From Closterium sp. NIES-65 (Eukaryota > Streptophyta > Zygnematophyceae > Desmidiales > Closteriaceae), in contig CANXME010002654.1 of the NCBI GenBank assembly GCA_948144175.1, forward strand, positions 310,001 to 374,000: 64,000 bases of DNA, written 5' to 3'. The position numbers were made by a program, and so were the translations under genes. Within the stretch, counting starts at the first letter, position 1. Each line of letters opens with the position of its first letter. Below are positions 1-10,800 of the stretch, piece after piece. Under the pieces are notes generated by a model. It saw only the letters and a list, made by a program, of their open reading frames with translations. It ran no database searches and was not told the origin of the DNA.

Positions 1-617
1 CGACCTCTTGGCAGCCTACTGTGCTGAGCACGGCATTGAGCAATCGTTCACGCTTCCGGCTTCTCCACAGCAGAATGGGGTTGCGGAGCGCCGCATTGGC
101 CTGGTCATGGAGGTCGCCCGTACCTCCTTGATCCATGCGGCTGCCCCCCACTTTCTGTGGCCGTTTGCGGTCCGGTACGCTGCGCATCAGCTCAACCTCT
201 GGCCCCGTGTCTCCTTGCCGGAGACCTCGCCCACGCTGATGCGGACGGGGGAGGTTGGCGATGCGTCGCGTTTCCGGGTCTGGGGGTCTCGAGCTTTTGT
301 CCGCGATTCGTCTGCGGACAAGCTCTCCTCCCGTGCTGTTCCCTGCGTCTGCCTCGGCTTTGTCCCGGACGCGTCTGGTTGGCAGTTTTACCACGCCACC
401 TCGCGCCGAGTCTTGCCCTCCCAGGACGTCACTTTTGACGAGTCCGTCCCCTACTACCGCCTCTTCCCCTACCGCACTGCCCCGCTCCCCCCCCCGCCTC
501 TCTTCCTCGCGCCAGGTGCTGCTGTTGCAGACCCCCTCCCCCCTCAGGGTGCCGCTCCCTCAGGTGTGCCTCAGGTAGACCCGGTTGAGCCTATTGAGGT
601 AGCTGTCGACTCTCGTC

Positions 618-760
618 CTGCTGGGGGTGCTGAGCCTGGGGGTGCTGAGCCTGGGGGTGTGGAGCCTAGGGGTGTGGAGCCTGGGGGTGTGGAGCCTGGG
701 GGTGTGGAGCCTGGGGGTGTGGAGCTTGAGGGTGCTGAGCTTGGGGGTGTGGAGCCTCGT
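618..760 (+). repeat. 15-bp in-frame repeat in A1 linker
   Basis: Tandem copies of a 15-bp unit (GGTGTGGAGCCTGGG and variants) encode pentapeptides of the GGVEP/GGAEP type. The array keeps the pol reading frame and lies between integrase and RT. Equivalent arrays stand at the same place in A2, A4, F and A6 with different copy numbers, so the linker expands and contracts without shifting the frame. Confidence 0.85.
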
Positions 761-1044
761 GGTGCTGAGCTGCGGAGTCCGGAGTCTGGGGGTTCTGAGT
801 CTGGAGGTACTAGGCCTCGGAGTCCTGCACCTGGAGGAGCCCTCTCCTCGGAGCAGCTGCGTGCGTGGTACTTAGAGTACTGCAGCCTCCGGAGAGGTAC
901 CGCTCGAGACGGACGTACTACTGGGACTGGTGCTAGTGCTTCTTCTCCCGTTCGGGAGCTCCCCTCCCGCGAGCGGATCCGTGAGTGGTACGAGTGGCGC
1001 TGCACTCTTCGGAGTGGCGTGCCTCGTGTTACGGACCCCGCTGC

Positions 1045-1335
1045 TGTTGGAGCTGCTGCTGGTGCTGAGGACCCAGGCGTTGGAGCTGCTGCTGGTGCTG
1101 AGGACCCGGGCGTTGGAGCTGCTGGTGGTGCTGAGGACCCGGGCGTTGGAGCCGCTGCTGGTGCTGAGGACCCGGGCATTGGAGCTGCTGCTGGTGCTGA
1201 GGACCCTGGCGTTGGAGCTGCCGCTGGTGCTGCGGACCCGGGCGTTGGAGCTGCTACTGGTGCTGAGGACCCGGGCGTTGGAGCTGCCGCTGGTGCTGAC
1301 GACGTGGGCGCTGAAGCTGCTGCTGATGCTGCGGA
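1045..1335 (+). repeat. 33-bp in-frame repeat in A1 linker
   Basis: About eight degenerate copies of a 33-bp unit encode an 11-residue repeat of the form GAAAGAEDPGV. It keeps the frame and follows a short block with two similar motifs (LRAWYLEYCSLR near 860 and IREWYEWRCTLR near 980). This array is specific to A1; the other family A copies carry different expansions here. Confidence 0.8.
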
Positions 1336-3661
1336 CCCTGGTGCGGGTGTCCGTGCTGGCTCTGGTGTCGCTGCTCGGTCTCGGCCGTACTTTGTTCCGC
1401 TCCTTCAGCATGTTCTTGGTCAGCTTCCTCCTCCTTTTCCTCCTCCCTCCTTAGCGTGTCCTCTGCCTGTCCAGCTGCAGTCGGCGTTACCGTGTGCCTC
1501 CTCTCTCCCTGGTCCTGCTCCTTACACTTGTCCGACTGGAGGTCTTACTGAGCGGCGTGAGCCTGCGTCTCATCCTGCGTCGCTCGAGTCTCGTCCTAAG
1601 TCGCCTGTCCGCACTGCTCTCTCTAGTAGTCGAGTCCAGCGTCAGCGTCTTCCTGCTGTCCCAGGCACTCACCGGATGGCGCTTCGTCCGTCCACTGCTC
1701 CACAGCGTGTCCCACTGCCGTCTCCTCCTGCTTCCTCTCTTCCTGCTCTTGCTGACCCTGGGTCAGACTCTCTTCGTGCTACCAGTCCTATTGTCACGCG
1801 TCTCCTGACTACTGTTGTCACTGACCCTTCTTTTGAGTCTACTGCTGCGTCTGCCTTAGTTGCTGAGCTTGTCGAATTTGCTGCTCGCTGTCGTCTAGAC
1901 TACGCTGCTAGCCTAGTTGCTGAGTCTGAGTCTGTCTGTCCTCCGTCCGTCGGGGGTGAGTGTGCTCTTGGCACTGACGTCCTTGAGGACAGGCAGGAGG
2001 AGTTTGAGTGCTTTGCTGCCGCTTTGCCCCATCTCGTGTCCATGCTTGTTGCCCCTGAGGGAGACCCGGATGCACCAGACATCCCGACCCCACGCTCTTA
2101 CGCAGAGGCGATGGCCGGTCCCTACTCCTCTCATTGGCAGTCAGCCATGGACACAGAGATGGCTTCCTGGAAGTCCACAGGCACCTACGTCGACGAGGTT
2201 CCCCCACCTGGGGCGAACATCGTCAGTGGCATGTGGATTTTCAGGGTGAAGCGGCCGCCGGGCTCTCCGCCTGTCTTCAAGGCGCATTACGTTGCACGAG
2301 GCTTCAGTCAGCGAGAGGGAGTTGACTTCTTCCAGACCTTCTCCCCGACCCCGAAGATGACCACTCTTCGGGTTCTGCTGCACGTCGCCGCTCAGCGTGA
2401 CTACGAGCTCCACTCGTTTGACTTCAGCACTGCTTTCCTGCAGGGCAGCCTGCACGAGGAGATCTGGCTGCGCCGTCCACCTGGCTTCACTGGGTCGTTC
2501 CCTCCTGGTACCCAGTGGAGCCTCCGACGGCCAGTCTACGGTCTCCGCTAGGCGCCTCGTGAGTGGCACGACACACTGAGGACTACGCTTGCGGCTCTTG
2601 GGTTCGCGCCTTCTACTGCTGACCCATCGCTGTTTCTACGCACCGACACCTCACTGCCGCCGTTCTACGTCCTTGTGTACGTCGACGACTTGGTCTTTGC
2701 TACTGCTGACACTGTGGCACTCGCCCACGTGAAGTCCGAGCTGCAGAAGAGACACACGTGCACAGACCTGGGTGAACTGACAAGCTATCTTGGCTTGCGG
2801 ATCACCCGGGATAGAGCACGCCGCACCATCACCTTGACTCAGTCACACATGGTGTAGCAGGTCCTTCAGCGCTTCCGCTTCACGTACTCCTCGCCTCAGC
2901 CCACTCCTCTGCCTACCGGTCACTCGCTCTCAGCTCTGCCTTCGGATGAGTCCGTAGAGCCGAGTGGCCCGTATCCAGAGCTTGTGGGTTGCCTCATGTA
3001 CCTGATGACCTGCACTCGACCAGACCTTGCATTCCCTCTCAGCATTCTTGCACGCTATGTCGCTCCCGGCCATCACCGGAAGGAGCACATGGATGCAGCT
3101 AAGAGGGTGTTGCGCTACTTGTGCAGTACGTCGGGCATGGGGCTAGTGCTTGGAGGGCGAGTCCCAGTTGTTCTCACTGGGCACTCAGACGCTTCTTGGG
3201 CAGACGACCAGGCTACCCAGCGGTCGTCTCAGGGTTACTCCTTCAGTCTTGGCTCTGGTTCTGTTTCTTGGCGTTCTACTCGCTCTTCTTCTGTTCTCAG
3301 CTCCAGTTGTGAGGCTGAGATCTACGCCACAGCCATGGCGGCCCAGGAGCTACGCTGGCTCACCTACTTGCTGACCGACCTTGGAGAGCAGCCTCGTTCT
3401 CCTCCAGTGCTGTACGTCGACAACAAGGCAGCCTTTGCCTTGTGTGAGGAGCACAGACTGGAGCACAGAACGAAGCACATTGCTCTGCGTTACTTCCTTG
3501 CTCGAGAGCTGCAGCAGCGTGGTCAGCTTCGCCTGCGTTACGTGGCCTCTGAGGCCAACACTGCTGATGTGTTCACGAAGGCGCTTCAGCCTTGTGACCA
3601 TCAGCGCTTTTGCACTCTTCTAGGCCTTGTGCCTACTGGACCTCACTTGCTTACTTCTTGA

Positions 3662-3894
3662 GTCTGTTAGTACTGTGATCTCTATATATATACCTGCATG
3701 TTTACTCTTGTTAGGTTGTGATCATTGTACCTTTTGCTCTATTATAAACCTGCATGTGAACTGGTCTTGTGACCACTTGCTTGTGCTTGGAATTTGTGTG
3801 GTATCCTTGAGATCCACCCTGAGCTTGTTTTGCCTTGCTTTGCCTAAACTGGTCTTGTGACCCCTAGTTCTCCCCCACTTTGCCTATAGGGGTG
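3662..3894 (+). other. A1 3' untranslated region and polypurine tract
   Basis: The segment between the pol stop and the 3' LTR is AT-richer than the coding part. It contains the family A 3' block GATCCACCCTGAGCTTG near 3810-3830. It ends with the family polypurine-tract context (CCCCCACTTTGCCTATAGGGGTG) immediately before the LTR, where plus-strand DNA synthesis would be primed. Confidence 0.75.
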
Positions 3895-4014
3895 TGTCAA
3901 ACATTATATATGTTGTGTTAGTTTAGGCTACAGTGGGTTAGCCTATAGGGGGTACACAATTCTAGGGTTAGGTACTTGTACTCATTTCACTGCTAGTTCA
4001 TTCATTCCTGTTCA
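3895..4014 (+). repeat. A1 3' LTR (120 bp)
   Basis: It begins TGTCAAAC and ends GTTCA, directly after the polypurine tract. The core GGGTACACAATTCTAGGGTT aligns with the LTRs of A2-A4. The next five bases (GTGAT) would be the target duplication, but the 5' end is outside the window. The flank is a different Copia gag on the other strand, so A1 probably sits inside it. Confidence 0.85.
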
Positions 4015-4938
4015 GTGATTCCAACACTGGGACCGCTCAGCCTCCTGCATCACCTCGTCCTGCAGGATGTACGAGGTCAATTTGTCCTTGTTGAGTGTCG
4101 TCCTTGTGCTCGGCGCCATTGACAGCCGCTTCAGGAGGTTGTAGCTGCTGGAGAGTCCGTGCATGACGTGGGTGACGTACGACGCCGTCGAGTACTGCGC
4201 GTCGGCCATCTTGATGGTGGTGAGAATTCGCCGGGCCCGGTTGCAGTAGTTGGTCGCCGTCTCCTCGTCGCCCATACGCAGGTGTGTCAGCTGTCCCTCC
4301 AGCTGGGCGATGAACAAGTCATCGGTGACTTGGTAGGTGGACTCGATGAAGTGCCACGCCCGGTGGCCGGTGTCGACGTACTCTCGGCACCACTCCAAGG
4401 CGATCTGCACGCCTGGCAAGCAGCACCGCGAGATGACCGTGAAGGTCAACAACTGCACGGCGCGGTGCTCCGCTCGTAGGTCGGCGTGATGCTCCTCCGG
4501 CGTCGCCACGGTCCCTCGGGCAAAGCCGATCAGCCCGGCCGTCTCCAGCTGGGGCTCGATGGCTTCCTTCCAGGTGAGTATTTCGGGTCGACCAACAAGC
4601 GGCGGGGTGACCAGGATCCTGTCCGGCGTAAACTTGAAGTAGCTGTAGCTTGGTGCTATCCCGCCCGCTGTCACCTGGGTCGCCGACATTGGCGACAATC
4701 CGCTTCGTCGTCCTCCGACGTCGCCCTGCGAGGAGCCTGCAGCCGCCGACGACTGCACCCCTCGCGTCTGAACGCCGGCGACTTCATTAGCGTGAATCAC
4801 GCCTCTCTGCCTCGACGTGCCTCCCGCTCTGCTGTCGAATTGGCCACCTCTGGCGTTGACGCCCACGTCGACGCCGCCTTCGTTGGTCACCGGTCGAGGA
4901 GAAGCCGGTCGAGAAGGGGGATGCTCCGTCGCCCACAT
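4015..4938 (-). pseudogene. Copia Gag (UBN2 type) fragment
   Basis: The minus-strand frame of about 305 residues starts at the ATG at 4936-4938. The N-terminal 100 residues are low-complexity. The rest looks like a Copia Gag capsid domain: PPLVGRPEILTWKEAIEPQ, then HRAWHFIESTYQV, FIAQLEGQLTHLRMGDEE and DKLTSYILQDEVMQEAE, matching the order of the UBN2/retrotransposon Gag family. It would form the virus-like particle shell. The zinc knuckle and all of pol are missing because the frame ends at the A1 LTR boundary (4014/4015). The 'PLVGRPEILTW' start differs from the FDG-type starts of families B-D, so this is another lineage. It could be a domesticated gene but shows no sign of one. Confidence 0.75.
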
Positions 4939-5880
4939 GGTACGGAGTCCAGCCTCGACGACCGCCTAGGGTATCACCCCGTACTCTTGGGCCTCATGGT
5001 GTCTCCTCGCATCCTCCAGCCGTCCCTCCAGGGTGTCCATCACCTTGGCGTCACCTACGCGCACGTTGGAGACCAGTACGGCTGCCGGCCTACGAACAAC
5101 TTAGGTATGTGATCTCTACGTCGACCTGACTGAAAGGTAAGTCGTGTGCCGTCCACGCTCACCGCACCATGCGTAGATAACTACTACAAGGGGAGCTAGA
5201 CTACGGGCTAGGCACGGGTGCTCGTGTGATCTCTACGTTCGTTGGTCCTTCGTCGTTTTCCTAGTGCACACACTGCTTGCTAGTTCACGGGGCAAGTTGG
5301 CAAGAGTTTCACTAGAGAAAGTTGACAACAATGGTACAAAGAAGTTGGCATGGCAAGACTATATCAGAGCTAGCATTCAGGTCGCTCGACTGCTAGCACA
5401 GCATGGTCGACCGCGTTGACGTCCTCCGCAGGTCGACTTCCCAAGTCGACCTCCTTGAAGTCGGCGCCACCCTGAAGTCGGCGCCCGTACAGTGGTCTCC
5501 GTGCAGGTCGACCTCCTCGTCAACCAGCTCGCCCACTGATGCAGGTCGGCTGCTCCCCTCACACCCGACCACGAAGTCGGCTCCACCCAAGCGAGAACGG
5601 GGCCAACACACAACTCCCGTTGACAAGAGCAAGCGGATCTGCAGGAGGGAGAGGAAAACTGTGTGCGAAAGACACATTCATTGCAGTCCTTCCGTAAGTT
5701 GGAAGAGGGAATGAAGACTATTGAGATGCTGAAGAGGGAACTCCATTCTGCTGCAATCCAGATTGGCCGGAGTATACCAGATCATCCCAACAGCCATGAC
5801 ACAACCCCCTAGGAGCCCGCCCTTGGAACCCCAAGGGAAATCAAGCACTCCTACTTTGCCTCTCCCCTGACCCCATAGAT
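4939..5880. other. Gene-free stretch with GTCGAC-rich part and a PBS-like site
   Basis: I see no coding gene. Between 5400 and 5600 short GTCGAC-containing motifs recur (for example GGTCGACTTCCCAAGTCGACC). A plus-strand CTATATCAGAGC at 5359-5370, two bases after a CA, resembles a primer-binding site beside an LTR end, which suggests remains of another LTR element. The phrase GTGATCTCTACGT occurs twice (near 5109 and 5228). No boundaries can be proven. Confidence 0.35.
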
Positions 5881-5905
5881 CGTGCGCCTCTGCCCATTGT
5901 TTGAA

Positions 5906-5986
5906 TCAAAAGCTCCAAGTCCAATAGTTGCTCCCGTCGAACTTTGGCGCACTCTCCAGCTTTCTTTCACCTGAGTCATGATCCAT
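5906..5986 (-). pseudogene. N-terminal Copia Gag remnant
   Basis: From the ATG at 5984-5986 the minus strand encodes 26 residues ending KFDGSNYWTWSF before a stop. The FDG-x-NY-x-x-W block is the characteristic N-terminal motif of Copia Gag proteins. Downstream sequence (5400-5900) gives no recognisable continuation. With the primer-binding site at 6514-6525 it marks the 5' end of a minus-strand element, distinct from the gag at 4015-4938, whose N-terminus is of another type. Confidence 0.6.
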
Positions 5987-6513
5987 TTGCAGCAGTGGCA
6001 CTGAGGGTTGACGCTGAAGTAGTAATGGAGGCAACGGCGACGGCGCTGAAGACGATGTGGGCAGATTCAACCGTCTCGCCTGATTTTTGGTTTGTTGGAT
6101 GCGCCCCGGTGTCCTCTCTTGGCGCTCGCCCTCCAATTTCTTTTCTGTGCTTCATATCGTCCCTGATTCGCAATTTTCCAATTCGGCCGCCGACTGTTTT
6201 TCGCAAATTTCGTCCGATCCGCTCGTCCATTGGTGACGTATCCAAGGCAACTGTTGTAGATCGTTCTGTGCCCTTTCCAACGATATGCTGCACATCTTGA
6301 TCGGCCAAAGTTGACCGAGCCCCTCCGTGAATGGATGTTGCTCCTTTCATCCTCCCGAACGGATCCACACGATTTCCTGCAGGTTTCTTCTCTCCTCCTC
6401 CCCTCCCACGTCCAGAGTCCACCACGGTGCAATTTCAGCAGCCCTTCGGGAGGGATGGAAGCTAAATAGCTTCCACCAAGATATTATGGTCCAATGCCTT
6501 CAGTAACTTCCAA

Positions 6514-6525
6514 GCTCTGATACCA
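6514..6525 (-). other. Primer-binding site, minus-strand Copia element
   Basis: The minus strand reads TGGTATCAGAGC exactly, the complement of the 3' end of plant initiator tRNA-Met. It lies about 530 bp upstream of the Gag remnant at 5906-5986. Confidence 0.75.
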
Positions 6526-6748
6526 AAGGAAGCTACTAGCCACTAGCGGAAGTTGTAGTTGTCTTAAAAACTCCTCCTAAAGCCTAGGAATCTTACGAGC
6601 CAATTTAGGCATGAACCATACTAGATCCAAAGTGATTTGGAAGAAATGAAGTTCCAACAAGAGAGAACCCTAACCTGTAGGGTTCGGGAGGTGGTTCACT
6701 CTAAAGAGTGTACACCACAAGTTTTCCAAACCCAACCAATGTATGCTA
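6526..6748 (-). repeat. Probable LTR remnant interrupted by A2
   Basis: This stretch is upstream of the minus-strand primer-binding site, where the 5' LTR should be. It is single-copy within the window and has no clear TG..CA end next to the site. A2 interrupts it after CCAATGTA, and the sequence resumes at 12775. Without a second copy the LTR call stays tentative. Confidence 0.4.
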
Positions 6749-6878
6749 TGTCAGACTCATATGCTACAGGTTGTGTAGCTGTACTGGGGTAGCCCATATG
6801 GGGTACAACTCAATTAGGGTTTACTACGTGTACTCCTGCATGCTGCTAGTTCATTTATTCTCATTCATTCTGCTGACA
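6749..6878 (+). repeat. A2 5' LTR (130 bp)
   Basis: It starts TGTCAGACTCATATGC and ends CTGCTGACA. The core GGGGTACAACTCAATTAGGG is the family A LTR signature. The primer-binding site follows directly. Confidence 0.9.
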
Positions 6879-6896
6879 TGGTTGCAGAGCAGGTCC
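6879..6896 (+). other. A2 primer-binding site
   Basis: TGGTTGCAGAGCAGGTCC abuts the LTR end. It matches the initiator tRNA-Met complement except at the TAT positions, so it is a decayed copy of the A4 site. Confidence 0.75.
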
Positions 6897-6939
6897 TAAC
6901 CTAGAACCGTTTTTTTAGGGCCCACCGAATCGCGCTACC

Positions 6940-7740
6940 CCACCGAGTCGTGCCGCTCTGTTAGTGCTGCGCTGCCTCGCCCTGCCCTCCGTCGCGCTGC
7001 CCGCGCATACCCTGCCCGGCCCTGCCCGCACGCGCCAATCGCTGCTCGCCGCAGTGCACCCTGCCCTACCCACGCGCTGCTAGCCGCCGCGCGCCCTGCC
7101 CTGGCCGCGCGCCCTACCCTGCCCGCGCGCCGCCCGTCAGCCGCGCGCCTTGCCTTGCCCACGCGTCGCTCGCCGCCACGCGCCCTGCCCTGCCTGCGCA
7201 CCGCCCGCCAGCTGCGCGCCCTGCCTTGCCCGCGCGCCGCCCGCCGCCGCGCGCCCTGCACTGCCCGCGCACTGCTCGTCAGCCGTACGCCCTGCCCTGC
7301 CCACGCTTCGCCCGCCGCCACGCGCCTTGCCCTGCCTGCGCGCCGCCCGCCAGCCATGCGCCCTGACCTGCCAGCGGGCAGCCCGATGCTACGCGCCCTG
7401 CCGTGCCCGCGCGCCGCCTGCCGCTGCGCGCCCTGCCCTGCTCGCACGCCGCCCGTTGCCGCGCGCCCTGACCTGCCCGCGCGCCGCCCGTTGCCGCGCG
7501 CCCTGCCTTGCTCGCACGCCGCCCGCCAGCCGCGCGCCCTGCCCTGCCCGCGCGCAGCCCGCCGCAGCGCACCCTGCCCTGCCTGCGCGCCACCTGCCGC
7601 TGCGCGTCCTGCCCTGCCTGCGCCCCGCCCGCCGCCGCGCGCCCTGCCTTGCTAGTGCGCCGCCACCAACAGCGCGCCCTGCCCTGCCCATGTGCCGCAA
7701 GCAGCCGCACTGCCCTGTCTTTGCGCAGCCGTGCTGGCCG
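6940..7740 (+). repeat. A2 leader minisatellite, 36-bp period
   Basis: About 20 degenerate copies of a 36-bp GC-rich unit built on GCGCGCCCTGCCCTGCCCGC fill the untranslated leader. The unit starts near 7214, 7249 and 7285 show the spacing. Because the period is a multiple of three, several frames on both strands stay open, which produces false Arg/Ala/Pro-rich proteins. It sits between the primer-binding site and the gag ATG at 7803, as the different GC repeats do in A3, A4 and E. Confidence 0.88.
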
Positions 7741-7802
7741 CTGCCCTACCCTGCCCTGCTTAAGCTGCTCTGCTGCTACCGCACTCGCCTACTCTGCCCT
7801 CT

Positions 7803-10800
7803 ATGGCGACTCTAAGCGTCCTCACCTTCGAGCCGGAGGGCCACCCGATTTAGTTTGATTCTTGGCACGATGACTTACAGCTGTACTTACTGAGTTGTAC
7901 CAGCCAGAGGGGAGGCCTTGGTCGTGGTCAGAGGCAGCAGTAGCAGCATCTTTTGCCTCAGGAGCTACGTGAGTGGTTTGCTCAGCATGGGGCGTCTGGG
8001 GGTAGTGGTCGCTGCCTGTATGTCATTCGCACATGTGACCGCACTGGTCAGACATGCGGGAAGCTCCACACCCAGCAGAGCTGCTTCTCTCGCCTTGACG
8101 ACGCCTTCCACACAGACTTTCCCGACGCGACTGAGCTCCCCCGTTGGGCAGAGCTGCTTAGGCAGGGTGTGGATATCTTTGCTCTTGATTATGATGCTAT
8201 CCTTGCTGCCATCTATGCATTGACTGTTAGTGCTGAGGGTGATTGTGTTCTGTGTATGCCGCCAGACCCTGATATAGAGGCTGCTGCTCTTGGTGCTAGT
8301 GAGTCTGCTGCTCAGGGTGCCGGTGAGTCTGCTCTCTCTGGTACAGCGTTTGTTGCAGCCTTACACACCTTCACGCTTGACTCAAGTGCTTCCCACTATT
8401 TCTTTCGCGACAGTTTCACAGTCACACCGCTCTCTGCACCTGTTGCTGTCTCTCTGGCTGACCCCTCTGGGGCCCAGTCCTTGCACATTCCTCCACTGTT
8501 CTGCCATGTCCAGCAGTTCCGTCTGGCTCGCTGTCAGGTCTTCACCTCCCCTCATTCTCTACGAACTTGGTGAGCACCGCCGTCCTTCATGATGAGTGGG
8601 TTGATACCTTCACCCTTGGAGGACAGCGTGTGGCGATCTGTACGTGGCAGGCACCTGGCCACGTTCACCCATCGCCCTGGGTCGAGTCAGTACACACTGA
8701 CTACTGCGCCTCCTCAGGTAGCTACGTTTGCGTCTGTGTCAAGTCAGCTTGCGGCCCCCCTGCTCGTGTCGCTCCCTGTCGCACCAGATGCTCCTTTCGC
8801 ACCACCGCCTTGGTCACCCCTCCGTGGCAAGCCTCCGATTTCTTTCGGGACTTTGGTCGTGGGGAGGGCATTCGCCAGACGTTCACGCTTCCGGCCTCTC
8901 CACAATAGAATGGGGTTGCTGAGCGCCGCATTGGCTTAGTCATGGAGGTCGCTCGTACCGCCATGATCCATGCGGCTGCCCCCCATTTTATATGGCCGTT
9001 TGCGGTCCGATACGCTGCGCATCAACTCAACCTCTGGCCCCATGTCTCCTTGCCGGAGACCTCGCCAACACTACGTTGGACGGGAGAGGTTGGCGATGCG
9101 TCGGTGTTCCGGGTCTGGGGATCCAGTGCCCTTTTCCGCGGAACCAATGCGGACAAGCTCTCCTCCCGCGCCATTCCCTGTGTCTTCCTTGGCTTTCCCC
9201 CTGACGCGCCTGGTTGGCAGTTTTACCACCCCACCTCGCACCGTCTCCTGCCCTCTCAGGACGTCACGTTTTATGAATTGGTTCCCTTTTACCGTGTCTT
9301 ACCCTAACGCACTGCCCCTCCCACCCCCCTCCCCCCCCTCCCCCCTCGCTCTTCCTCGCACCAGGTCCTCCTGTAGACCCCCTCCCCCCTCAAGGTCCTG
9401 CTCGCTCTGGTGTGTCCTAGGTAGACCCTGTCGAGCCTATCGAGGTAGCTGTTGACTGTGGTGTTGCTAGGGGTGCTGCGTCTGGGGGGTGCTGAGCCTG
9501 CGGGTGTAGGACCTGGGGGTGCTGAGCCTGGGCGTGCGGAGTCTAGGGGTGCTGAGCCTGGGGTTGCTGAATCTGAGGGTGCGGAGCCTAGGGGTGCTGA
9601 GCCTAGGGGTGCTGAGCCTGGGGGTGGCGAGCCTGGGGGTGCTGAGCGTGGGGGTGCAGAGCTTGGGGGTGCTGAGCCAGATCGTCCGGAGCGTGGAGGT
9701 ACTTTCTCTGCTGGGGGTCCTACGGGTGTCTCATCACGGCGGGAGCCTCTCTCTCCATCGCAGCTGCGCAAGTGGTTTGCCTGGCGCTGGAGCCTCCGGA
9801 GTGAAGCTGCTGGAGCTGGAGGTGCTGCACGAGCTCGAGCTACTGGAGGTGCTGGAGCCGTTGGTTCCGGAGGTGCTCGTACTGTAGGTACTAGAGCTGC
9901 TGGAGCTGGAGGTGTTGTGGGAGCTGGAGCTGCAGGAGGTGCCGGAGCCGCTGGTCCCGGGAGTGCTCGTACTGTAGGTACTGGAGCTGCTAGGGCTAGA
10001 GGTGTCGAGGGAGTTTGAGTTACTGGAGGTGCTAGAGCCGTTGGTCTCTGAGGTGCTCGTACTGTCTGTACTGGAGCTGCTGGAGCTGCTGGAGCTGGAG
10101 GTTCTGGAGCTGCTAGAGCTGGTGGTGCTACAGGCATTAGAGCTGGAGACCCTGGAGCTGGAGGTGCTGGCCCTGGGGGTCCTGGTGCTGTCGGTGCTGG
10201 TCCTGGAGTCGCTCTGCGGCCGCGACCGTACTTCGTTCCACTGCTTCAGCAGGTTCTTGGTCTCCCGCCTTCTACTGGCCTTACTCCTCATTACTATGTC
10301 CGCCGCCTGACCAGTCCCAGCCACAGTTACAGCCAGCCTCCCCACTACCGGCTCCTTCTGCCTACGCTGAGCTGCCCGGAGGTCTTACACAGCGTCCTGA
10401 GCCTGCATCTCGTCCTGCGTCGCCTGTTTGCGCTGTCCCCAGTGGTCATCGTGTTCCGTGTGAGCGTCCTCCTCCTGTCCTAGACACGCACCAGATGGCA
10501 TTTCGTCATTCCTATGTTCCACTGCGTGTCCCTCTGCCGTCTCCTCCTACGTCCTCCCTTGATGACGGTCCGGACCCGAAGTCTGACTTACTTCGTGCTG
10601 CCAGCCCTACTGTAATGTGTTTGCTTGCTACTGTTGTCACTGACCCTTCGTTTGAGTCCACTGCTACGTCGGCCCTAGTTGCTGAGCATATTGACTTTGC
10701 TGCTGCCTATCGTCTTGACTACGCCGCTAGTCTTGTTGCTGAGCCTGAGTCTGTCTCTCCTCCGTCCATCGAGGGTGAGTGTGCTCTTGGCATGGACGTC

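Larger units (their letters stand above)
2..3661 (+). pseudogene. A1 Copia pol: integrase (partial), RT, RNase H, two nonsense codons
   Basis: The frame is open from the window edge and enters integrase just before the third catalytic residue, seen in the motif PQQNGVAERR. The integrase C-terminal part runs to about 480. A repeat-rich linker follows (about 480-1700). RT begins near 2140 with the usual WIFRVKRPPGSPP and FSPTPKMTTLR blocks, and its catalytic YVDD is intact at 2678-2689. RNase H carries HSDASWADD, SSCEAEIYA and LYVDNKAA and ends LLTS at 3659-3661. Two in-frame TAG codons (2549-2551, at a CAG position, and 2855-2857, after SHMV) interrupt an otherwise continuous frame, so the copy is dead but little eroded. 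The product would be the Copia polyprotein that reverse-transcribes and integrates the element. Its 5' half lies outside the window. Confidence 0.93.

Noticed and set aside
571-1454. Ser/Pro/Leu-rich frames opposite or offset to the A1 linker
   Set aside because: Shadows of the 15-bp and 33-bp repeats; pol frame has the recognisable domains.
6940-7740. CRISPR-like array of regular repeats
   Set aside because: Units are degenerate and directly abutting with no unique spacers, and the setting is a eukaryotic retrotransposon leader.
6935-7858. Several long Arg/Ala/Pro-rich open frames on both strands
   Set aside because: They come from the 36-bp GC repeat of the A2 leader, whose period is a multiple of three; no start, domain or conservation supports them.
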